DNA of 5,487 nucleotides from Candidatus Dadabacteria bacterium. Its GTDB lineage: Bacteria; Desulfobacterota_D; UBA1144; Nemesobacterales; UBA2774. The position numbers were made by a program, and so were the translations under genes. The notes beneath the pieces were generated by a model. The model saw only the letters and a program-made list of their open reading frames with translations. It was not told the DNA's origin and searched no databases. Positions 1-5,487 of the stretch are shown here, in pieces; the stretch's first letter is position 1, and the number at the start of each line of letters is the position of its first letter. Location: contig QIHJ01000236.1 in the NCBI GenBank assembly GCA_003229065.1, forward strand, positions 1 through 5,487, given 5' to 3'.

Positions 1-1
1 C

Positions 2-223
2 TACCAGGCGGAACCTGTGAGCACCAAGGGCGTCCTCACTTTTGCTCTGGTCTCAGGGCCTATATATCCGGGCTCGACAGTAAGCGGCTACGTTTATTTC
101 AGACACCTGCCGAGCGAAGTACCGGAGGTATTCCTCGATGTCGGCTGGAGAGACCCTGAGAAACCCGACGACATGCAGGTGCTGAGCTTCCCGTTCGCTC
201 TGGGGCTATATAACAACAAATAA
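2..223 (+). CDS. C-terminal part of an unrecognised protein (5' end outside window)
   Basis: The frame is open from the window edge (codons from base 2) and ends at TAA 221-223, giving 73 codons. A GTG lies at 17, but the frame stays open upstream of it and no ribosome binding site can be seen in front of it, so this is most likely the tail of a longer gene. The peptide is soluble in character. It contains a PGSTVSGYVYF stretch followed by VFLDVGWRDPEKP, an alternating pattern of hydrophobic and polar residues that suggests beta strands, as in the last strands of a beta-sandwich domain. I do not recognise the family and give no function. It converges on the broken DoxX-like gene, with 59 bases between the two ends. 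No strong terminator is visible in that gap, only AT-rich short stems. Confidence 0.6.
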   Translation, partial: YQAEPVSTKGVLTFALVSGPIYPGSTVSGYVYFRHLPSEVPEVFLDVGWRDPEKPDDMQVLSFPFALGLYNNK

Positions 224-282
224 TGTTAAATGTAATTTGCAAGGGAAAGTCGCAAAGAAGAATTTAAAAGCTCAAATTAAAG

Positions 283-657
283 CTAACCCTCATCATCCTC
301 AAAATAAAGAATAAGAAAAAGAGAGATTGCGTATAACATTTGAGTGCCTACAACTCCCCATTGCTATAATAGAGAGGTTCCGAAGATCAGCACGGCTATC
401 AGCAAAAAACCGAGAATAAGTCCATATCTGAGCTTATAACCTGTTATGAGGATTATACCGATGGTCAGCTCAATGATGGGTATTACATAAGCAAGCGCCT
501 TTACAGATATAGGATGCAGAAAGGTATCTCCGAAATCATTTACCACTCCCTCGGCAAATCCGCTATAATCACCTCAAACTCTAACCGCCCCGTGCATAAA
601 AAAGTTTATGCCGACGACAATACGAAATAAGAGAAGGGCAGGTTTTTTATTGCTCAT
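283..657 (-). pseudogene. DoxX-like small membrane protein, interrupted by two in-frame stop codons
   Basis: Reading from ATG 657 gives MSNKKPALLLFRIVVGINFF, then MHGAVRV, a TGA at 576-574 (codon 28), then GDYSGFAEGVVNDFGDTF onward to LIFGTSLL, a TAG at 366-364 (codon 98), then QWGVVGTQMLYAISLFLILY and a final TAG at 285-283. The frame never shifts. The 124-codon length, four hydrophobic segments (about residues 6-23, 54-72, 78-95 and 103-119), the early MHG, the mid-protein IPIIELTIGIILITG and the late FGTSLL-QWGVVGTQ match my memory of DoxX/MauE-type four-helix membrane proteins, from base to base across both stops. Family members usually have Gln where the TAG sits, so CAG to TAG is likely. 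The TGA could derive from CGA or TGG. A standard gene caller would report only the fragment 364-546 from a GTG, which lacks the first and last helices. The start has no clear Shine-Dalgarno. The function of an intact copy would be uncertain (DoxX-like proteins are linked to quinone or thiosulfate redox work in some organisms). Sequencing error remains possible. Confidence 0.75.
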
Positions 658-676
658 CCGTAAATATTTCACTATG

Positions 677-700
677 TATCCCCCACAGTTAAGGGGGATA
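677..700 (-). other. Perfect 8-bp inverted repeat between dnaJ and the DoxX-like gene
   Basis: The arms TATCCCCC (677-684) and GGGGGATA (693-700) are exact reverse complements separated by 8 bases. In RNA from the minus strand this would be a stable hairpin with five consecutive G-C pairs, starting 14 bases after the dnaJ stop codon. It is not followed by a U-tract, so it is not a classical intrinsic terminator. It could protect the 3' end of dnaJ mRNA, act as a weak or factor-assisted terminator, or be a DNA operator about 20 bases in front of the downstream ATG at 657. The structure is seen directly; the role is inference. Confidence 0.55.
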
Positions 701-714
701 TGCCGGTAAAGAGA

Positions 715-1797
715 TTATTTCTTTTCGTGCAGCTCTTGTAACTGCTCAAATATTTTCCTTTCCTCTTTAGAAGGCTTTTTTGGTATCTCGACCTGGATAT
801 TCAGATATATATCCCCTCGCCTACCCGAGCCGTAATTGGGGAGTCCCTCGTTTGCGAGGCGCATTATAGTACCCGGCTGTGTGCCGGGAGGTACTTTAAC
901 TTCCACATCCCCCAGGAGAGTCGGGACATCTAATTTAATGCCGAGTACGGCGTCTGATATGCTAATATTTTCCGTGCGCTGCAGGTGGTACCCTCTCCGC
1001 TCAAACCTAGGATCGTCTTCAGTATTGATAACCACAATCAGGTCCCCGGGCGGCCCTCCCGGCTGGGTGCTCAGATTCCCGTGCCCCGGAACTCTGAGCG
1101 CTGTCCCCTCGTCCACTCCGGGGGGTATTTTTATCTCGATTTCGGTTTCCTGCTCCACGCTCCCTGTTCCTCTGCAATCGGTGCAGGGGTCTTCAATTAT
1201 AGTGCCGAGCCCCTGGCAAACTTCACACACTGCAACCTGCTGAAACACCATACCCTGCTGCTGAGAGGTAAACACCTTCTGCCCGGCCCCTCCGCACTCC
1301 TCGCAGCTTATGGGCTCTGTGCCCGGTTTCGCCCCGGACCCTTCGCATACGGAGCACGTCTGGGTACGGTTGTACTTAATCTTCTCTTCGCCGCCTGTAA
1401 GTATTGTCTTAAGCGGGACCCTCACCTGCACTTGAACACTCATTCCGCCTGCGGGGCCTCTTCTCCTGCCGAATCCGAACAGGTCATCGAAGACGCTGCC
1501 GCCCGCTCTTGCTCCTCCGAATATATCCCCGAAATTTATCCCTCCGAATATATCCTCAAACGACACACCGTCGAGTCCCTCAAAGCCTCCGCGGTCATAG
1601 CGCACGCGCTTTTCAGGGTCGGAAAGAACACCGTAGGCTTCTGAGAGTTCCTTGAACTTTTCTTCCGAACCGGGCTCGTCGTTGTGGTCCGGGTGGTGCT
1701 GGAGCGCGAGCTTTCGGTAAGCCTTTTTTATCTCATCCGCACTGGCGTCTCTAGAAACGCCCAATACTTCATAGTAATCCCGTTTTCCGTTGGCCAT
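715..1797 (-). CDS. dnaJ: Type I (class A) J-domain co-chaperone DnaJ
   Basis: This is a cytoplasmic Hsp40 that delivers unfolded clients to DnaK and stimulates its ATPase. The 360 residues carry the full class A layout. The J domain is residues 7-69, with the HPD motif at 35-37 inside [12 protein letters not shown] Gly/Phe-rich linker at 70-118 holds repeated [E/G]DIFGG and DDLFGFG units. The zinc region has four CxxCxGxG motifs at 148-155 (CSVCEGSG), 165-172 (CEECGGAG), 191-198 (CEVCQGLG) and 205-212 (CTDCRGTG). The two C-terminal substrate-binding beta domains follow, with typical PPG and GDxxV wording and a charged tail ending HEKK. Length is close to the usual 370-380. The ATG at 1797 is supported by GGAG at 1808-1805, seven bases upstream, and by [13 protein letters not shown], a normal DnaJ N-terminus. 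dnaK and grpE are not in the window. The gene lies 124 bases after uvrA and has its own promoter candidate. Nothing appears missing. Confidence 0.97.
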   Translation of the reverse strand: MANGKRDYYEVLGVSRDASADEIKKAYRKLALQHHPDHNDEPGSEEKFKELSEAYGVLSDPEKRVRYDRGGFEGLDGVSFEDIFGGINFGDIFGGARAGGSVFDDLFGFGRRRGPAGGMSVQVQVRVPLKTILTGGEEKIKYNRTQTCSVCEGSGAKPGTEPISCEECGGAGQKVFTSQQQGMVFQQVAVCEVCQGLGTIIEDPCTDCRGTGSVEQETEIEIKIPPGVDEGTALRVPGHGNLSTQPGGPPGDLIVVINTEDDPRFERRGYHLQRTENISISDAVLGIKLDVPTLLGDVEVKVPPGTQPGTIMRLANEGLPNYGSGRRGDIYLNIQVEIPKKPSKEERKIFEQLQELHEKK

Positions 1798-1826
1798 TTG
1801 GTTACTCCGTCTGAATTTATCTGTAC

Positions 1827-1856
1827 TTATATATACCTTATTATAGGATTTTCAAG
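1827..1856 (-). promoter_or_regulatory. Candidate promoter of dnaJ
   Basis: On the minus strand TTGAAA (1855-1850, preceded by C to give CTTGAAA) stands 16 bases before TATATA (1833-1828), which would start transcription roughly 20 bases before the dnaJ ATG. A second -10-like box, TATAAT, lies at 1845-1840 but has no good -35 at the right distance. CTTGAAA equals the -35 consensus of the E. coli heat-shock sigma factor, yet the matching CCCCAT-type -10 is absent, so a housekeeping-type promoter is the safer reading. No CIRCE-type HrcA operator is seen. The region is AT-rich, so chance matches are likely. Confidence 0.35.
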
Positions 1857-1921
1857 TTTCACTCGATTAATTACGAGTTGTTAATGTGTTTATGGACTTA
1901 AGCAAAGGCGCCCAAGGCGAT

Positions 1922-4654
1922 CTACTCTAATAGGGCTTCTTTCAGATATTTGCCTGTATAGGATTCAGTTGACTCTGACACGTCTTCAGGAGTTCCCTCT
2001 ACAACTATATTGCCGCCCGCTCCTCCACCCTCGGGACCGAGGTCAATTACGTGGTCTGCGGATTTTATCACATCCATATTGTGCTCGACCAGAATCACAG
2101 TGTTGCCGGCGTAGATGAGCTTATTTAGAACGTCCAGGAGTTTTTTCACGTCCTCCGCATGGGGCCATACAGTAAGCTCATCCAGAATATACAGAATGTC
2201 GTGACCCGATTTTTTGCCGAGCTCCCTTGCAATCTTAATACGCTGCGCTTCACCGCCCGAGAGCGTGGGCGCCGGCTGCCCGAGGCTCAGATACCCGAGG
2301 CCTACGTCCTGGAGTATTTTAAGCTTTCTTCCAAGCGCCGGGATTTCAAAGAAGAAATTAATCGCCTGATTCACAGTAAGCTTCAAAATTTCGTCTATAT
2401 TTTTATCCTTATATTTAACAGATAGTACGTTTTTTTTAAAACGCAGACCCCCGCAGTCCTCACAGATGACATAGACGTCGGCCAGAAAGTGCATATCTAT
2501 CTTTAGCCTCCCCTCACCCTCACACGTCTCACACCGCCCGCCCTTAACGTTGAATGAAAAGTGAGATGGGGTAAGACCCTTCGATTTGGCCTGCCACGTG
2601 CCGGCAATTGCTTTCCTTATCTCATCATAAGCCTTTATATATGTCACGGGGTTTGATCTGAGGCTTTTCCCGATAGGGTTCTGATCGAGCATTACCACGT
2701 CTGAAAGTAACTCAGCCCCCTTAATTTCTTTGAACTTGCCAACTCTCTCGACATCTCCTCTGAAGCTCCTGGCCAATGCCGAATAGAGCACGTCGTTCAC
2801 CAAGGAGCTCTTCCCGGAGCCCGAAACTCCCGTAACGCATATGAAAGTCCTGAGCGGAAACGAGACGGTCAGATTTTTAAGGTTATTCTCCGTAGCGCCT
2901 TTAACCGTTAGCTTGCCGCCGCTCCCCTTTCTTCTCTTCGTAGGTGTCTCTATCCGCTCCTCCCCCAATATATACCTTTTTGTAATAGAGTTATTTGAGT
3001 TTCGGAGTAATTTTTTAGCGCTGCCCTGATAGACAATATCCCCTCCCCTTTCTCCCGCAAGCGGGCCGAGCTCTACAATGTGGTCTGCTGATCTGATCAT
3101 CTCGAAATCGTGCTCTACCACGACCACTGTATTGTCTCTGTCCCTGAGCTCATGTATGAGCGAAATCAGACGGCTTATATCGCGCGCGTGAAGACCGATT
3201 GAGGGCTCATCCATAATATAAAGAGTCTCTGTGAGCGTAGAGCCGAGCTGACAGGCGAGGCTTACCCTCTGGGCCTCCCCGCCCGAGAGAGAGCGCGTGA
3301 GCCTGGATAGAGTCAGGTACTCGAGTCCTACTTTATTGAGGAAATCCGTTCTCGAATTAATCTGCTTTAATATTTCATCTGCGATATTTTTCTCATACTC
3401 GCTCAGTGACAGCTTCCCGAAAAATTCCGCCAGCTTATCGACGGACAATTCCGAGAGCCCGGATATATCGTTTCCGCCCACTTTCACGTACAGCGCTTCC
3501 TCTCTAAGTCTCGTGCCCGAGCACACGTCGCAGTCAAACGCCGAGCGGTACTTGCTCAGAAACACCCGGACGTGCATTTTGTAACTCTTACTTTCCATAT
3601 ACCTGAAGACCCCGTATATTCCCCGAAACCCTTCACCTCCGTTAAATATCAGATCCTTCTCTTTCTTAGTGAGACTCTTGTAAGGCTTGTCCGTATCTAT
3701 ACCCCGGGAAACTGCAAATTCCAGCATCTTTGTTTCTCTGGACCTAAGAGATGGTTTTGTCAGCGGCTCGATTGCGCCCTCCGACAGGCTTTTTTCAGGA
3801 TCGGGCACCAATAGGTCCGGGTCTGCTTTAAGTATGTTCCCAAAACCCCTGCATTCGGGGCATGCCCCCTGCGGGCTATTAAAAGAAAATAGCAGAGGAG
3901 TGGGTTCCATGAACCGTTTTTTGCATGAGCTGCACTCAAGCTCTTTGGAATAATATAGTTGCTCGCCGCCGTGGATTATAACGTGAATATTCCGGCTCTC
4001 CGTAAAAGCCGTCTCAATGGAATCAACGATCCTTGAAAGGGACTTTTTATCGATTGCGATACGGTCTACCAGTACCTCTGTATTCTCCGGGAACCGGTCG
4101 GTTTCTTCTATCTCCTGCATTTCCCCGCCGATCAGCACTCTGCTGTAACCCCTTGATAGAAGCTCCTGCGCTGAAAAACCTGAACTTTCGTATGGGAAGG
4201 TAATATAAACCCTGTCCCCCGAGTGATCTTTTAATAACTCACGGGCTATATCTGAGGCGGAGCGGAGACTCACCAATTTATTGCAATCGGGACAATAGGT
4301 CTTTCCGAGCTTGGCATAGAGAAGCCTGAGATAATCATAAATCTCAGTAGTAGTACCTACGGTAGAGCGGGAGTTCCTTACAGTATTCCTGCTCTCTATC
4401 GCAACGGCAGGGGGAAGCCCGGTAATGTCGTCCATGTCCGGGCGGTCTACTCTTTCAAGAAACTGCCTCGCATACGTGGATAGACACTCGATATATCTTC
4501 TCAGCCCCTCGGCATAGAGGGTATCAAGTGCAAGAGAGGACTTTCCCGAGCCGCTAATCCCGGTAATCACAGTGTACTTATGCCATGGAACCTCAACATT
4601 GATATTTTTGAGGTTGTTTTCCCTTGCTCCTTCAATCTTTATCTCGCCTTTCAT
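1922..4654 (-). CDS. uvrA: UvrABC excinuclease subunit A (UvrA)
   Basis: UvrA is the damage-sensing ABC-type ATPase of nucleotide excision repair. As a dimer it scans DNA and loads UvrB at lesions. The 910 residues span the whole protein (family about 940). ATP site 1 has Walker A GISGSGKS at 32-39, signature LSGGEAQ from 456, and Walker B with DEPSIGLH at 482-489. The UvrB-binding and insertion regions follow the first Walker A, with zinc module 1 at C241, C244, C265 and C268. ATP site 2 has Walker A GVSGSGKS at 609-616, zinc module 2 at C708, C711, C731 and C734 (spacing C-x2-C-x19-C-x2-C), signature LSGGEAQ from 798, and Walker B ILYILDE ending at 825-826. The C-terminus GKYLKEALLE is normal. 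The oddity is 825-832, DELTVWPH, where the family has DEPTTGLH or similar: Asp, Glu and His are kept but Pro, Gly and Leu are changed. The ATG at 4654 has AAGGA (4666-4662) seven bases upstream. The gene ends with TAG. I see no clear LexA box upstream. Confidence 0.97.
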   Translation of the reverse strand: MKGEIKIEGARENNLKNINVEVPWHKYTVITGISGSGKSSLALDTLYAEGLRRYIECLSTYARQFLERVDRPDMDDITGLPPAVAIESRNTVRNSRSTVGTTTEIYDYLRLLYAKLGKTYCPDCNKLVSLRSASDIARELLKDHSGDRVYITFPYESSGFSAQELLSRGYSRVLIGGEMQEIEETDRFPENTEVLVDRIAIDKKSLSRIVDSIETAFTESRNIHVIIHGGEQLYYSKELECSSCKKRFMEPTPLLFSFNSPQGACPECRGFGNILKADPDLLVPDPEKSLSEGAIEPLTKPSLRSRETKMLEFAVSRGIDTDKPYKSLTKKEKDLIFNGGEGFRGIYGVFRYMESKSYKMHVRVFLSKYRSAFDCDVCSGTRLREEALYVKVGGNDISGLSELSVDKLAEFFGKLSLSEYEKNIADEILKQINSRTDFLNKVGLEYLTLSRLTRSLSGGEAQRVSLACQLGSTLTETLYIMDEPSIGLHARDISRLISLIHELRDRDNTVVVVEHDFEMIRSADHIVELGPLAGERGGDIVYQGSAKKLLRNSNNSITKRYILGEERIETPTKRRKGSGGKLTVKGATENNLKNLTVSFPLRTFICVTGVSGSGKSSLVNDVLYSALARSFRGDVERVGKFKEIKGAELLSDVVMLDQNPIGKSLRSNPVTYIKAYDEIRKAIAGTWQAKSKGLTPSHFSFNVKGGRCETCEGEGRLKIDMHFLADVYVICEDCGGLRFKKNVLSVKYKDKNIDEILKLTVNQAINFFFEIPALGRKLKILQDVGLGYLSLGQPAPTLSGGEAQRIKIARELGKKSGHDILYILDELTVWPHAEDVKKLLDVLNKLIYAGNTVILVEHNMDVIKSADHVIDLGPEGGGAGGNIVVEGTPEDVSESTESYTGKYLKEALLE

Positions 4655-4712
4655 TTACGGTTCCTTAAGCTTGTTCTTGAGAAATAGCTGGCAATAATCA
4701 ATTGGGAAATAC

Positions 4713-4723
4713 CGGATAATCCG
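4713..4723. repeat. Short palindrome between the HAD gene and uvrA
   Basis: CGGATAATCCG is a perfect 11-base palindrome around a central A, placed in the 78-base gap 10 bases after the HAD stop codon and about 60 bases before uvrA. There is no loop, so it would suit a dimeric DNA-binding protein better than an RNA hairpin. At this length chance occurrence is quite possible, and it matches no LexA box I know. Position upstream of a repair gene is the only reason to list it. Confidence 0.25.
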
Positions 4724-4732
4724 CGTAAGAAA

Positions 4733-5434
4733 TTAGAGAATGGATATTAATTCGGCCAAATTATTAACTTGCTTTACTTCTTTTACGCTCAGATTATCGA
4801 CATTCCTGGAGTTTACCCAGACAGCGTCCAACCCCGCATTATTAGCCCCCATTACGTCTGATCCGTACATATCCCCTACATGTATAACCTCTTCGGGCGA
4901 GAGCCCGGATTGAGTCAGCGCATGGTTAAATATTCTCGGATCGGGTTTAATCATATCGAGCCTCGTGGAATCCAGCATGAAATCAAAATAACCGTTAATT
5001 CCAACCTCCTCACACTTACTCTCGGTGTACCCGTCATTGTTTGATATAACGCCCAGTTTATAGCCCCGGCTCTTAAGATTATCCAGCAGATCCAGGGCAC
5101 CAGGCATAGCAACCCTTGTGAACTCAATCTTGCTCATAGCGGCTCTTACATTTTGCCGGAAATCCTCAATATCAGCCTCTATGGGCAAAGATTCATATAA
5201 TAATGGCAGAAACCAATTTCTATAATCCTCTGGAGTCATGCCCCCTCTTATTTTATATTTTAAGTAGAGCTTGTAATCTGCCTCCACGTATTTAACCTCA
5301 AATTCCCTGTTTGAGATATCCAGGCCCGCCTCTCTCATAGACATTGCTATGCGTATAATAAACGGCGGGTCTGTAGAGGCTAGAGTATCTCCGAAATCAA
5401 AGAATATCCCTTTTTTTTTATTGTTAATACGCAT
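4733..5434 (-). CDS. HAD-superfamily hydrolase, subfamily IA-like
   Basis: A 233-residue soluble protein with the four haloacid dehalogenase motifs in order. Motif I is FFDFGDTL with the nucleophile Asp13. Motif II is GVISNND with Ser131. Motif III has Lys163 in MIKPDPRIF. Motif IV is VGDMYGSD with Asp188 and Asp193, which bind Mg2+. Between motifs I and II (about 20-105) lies a helical cap of the C1 type, common in phosphatases of the phosphoglycolate phosphatase/YjjG kind. The position two after the nucleophile, normally the general acid Asp in phosphatases, is Gly15, with Asp16 next to it. This FDFGxT variant is known in many HAD proteins of unknown substrate. The substrate cannot be named. 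The ATG at 5434 precedes MRINNKKKGIFFDF. Its ribosome binding site is poor (only AAAAGAAA). The start lies next to a run of nine A on the coding strand. uvrA follows 78 bases downstream on the same strand, so co-transcription is possible. Confidence 0.88.
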   Translation of the reverse strand: MRINNKKKGIFFDFGDTLASTDPPFIIRIAMSMREAGLDISNREFEVKYVEADYKLYLKYKIRGGMTPEDYRNWFLPLLYESLPIEADIEDFRQNVRAAMSKIEFTRVAMPGALDLLDNLKSRGYKLGVISNNDGYTESKCEEVGINGYFDFMLDSTRLDMIKPDPRIFNHALTQSGLSPEEVIHVGDMYGSDVMGANNAGLDAVWVNSRNVDNLSVKEVKQVNNLAELISIL

Positions 5435-5487
5435 TTTCTTTTATCGCAGATATATATGGCCGGGCCCAACATGCCCCCCGAGTTAAT

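Noticed and set aside
236..278. Short inverted repeats TTTGC/GCAAA and AATTT/AAATT between the two convergent genes as a terminator
   Set aside because: Stems are only 5 bp, mostly A-T, with loops of 8 to 11 bases and no strong T-run.
364..546. A 60-residue membrane protein from a GTG at 546 as a real small gene
   Set aside because: Family-like sequence continues in the same frame on both sides of this fragment, and the GTG has no ribosome binding site; it is the middle of the broken DoxX-like gene.
574..576. TGA as selenocysteine (and 364-366 TAG as pyrrolysine) in the DoxX-like gene
   Set aside because: No SECIS-like hairpin is evident just after the TGA, DoxX-type proteins are not known for Sec or Pyl, and needing both in one gene is far less likely than two nonsense changes.
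985..1644. A 219-codon open frame on the plus strand opposite dnaJ
   Set aside because: It is the antisense shadow of a certain dnaJ gene, has no recognisable domain or ribosome binding site, and is Cys/Ser/Pro-rich as expected for antisense translation of that gene.
1901..1919. CGCC-TTG-GGCG stem after uvrA as its terminator
   Set aside because: Only a 4-bp stem with a 3-base loop and no U-tract; too weak to call.
4660..4676. GTTC...GTTC direct repeat upstream of uvrA as a LexA box
   Set aside because: The spacing is nine bases, whereas the alphaproteobacterial box is GTTC-N7-GTTC. It also overlaps the ribosome binding site and a HindIII-like AAGCTT, so it is probably chance.
5424..5487. 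Tail of an upstream minus-strand gene overlapping the HAD start
   Set aside because: Two minus-strand frames are open from the window edge (one ends at TAA 5426-5424), but about 20 codons with no recognisable sequence cannot be called a gene.

Overview
The window shows ordinary bacterial chromosome with moderate GC content. The genes are single-exon, closely spaced and mostly on the minus strand. The UvrA and DnaJ sequences are of normal bacterial type. Wording such as KMHVRVFLSKYR and GQPAPTLSGGEAQR in UvrA fits a Gram-negative, deltaproteobacteria-like or candidate-phylum lineage, but this placement is inference and cannot be settled here. No mobile element, CRISPR array, tRNA or rRNA is visible.

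Layout from left to right: (i) 2-223, plus strand, the last 73 codons of an unrecognised protein cut by the window edge. (ii) 283-657, minus strand, a DoxX-like four-helix membrane protein gene that is colinear over 124 codons but broken by an in-frame TGA and an in-frame TAG, so it is called a pseudogene. (iii) 677-700, a perfect 8-bp inverted repeat just after dnaJ. (iv) 715-1797, minus strand, dnaJ, complete with all four zinc-finger motifs. (v) 1922-4654, minus strand, uvrA, full length with both ATP sites and both zinc modules, but with a strikingly altered D-loop in the second site. (vi) 4733-5434, minus strand, a HAD-superfamily hydrolase with a DFGDT first motif. The last 53 bases hold no gene that can be supported.

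The four minus-strand genes run in the order HAD hydrolase, uvrA, dnaJ, DoxX-like, with gaps of 78, 124 and 57 bases. They could be partly co-transcribed, but they do not form one obvious pathway: UvrA is nucleotide excision repair, DnaJ is Hsp70 co-chaperone, and the HAD protein is of unknown substrate. dnaJ has its own plausible promoter. The left-hand plus-strand gene converges on the pseudogene.

No convincing new biological system was found. The most useful points are the doubly interrupted DoxX-like gene, the odd DELTVWPH sequence in place of the expected DEPTxGLH in UvrA, and the hairpin between dnaJ and the pseudogene.
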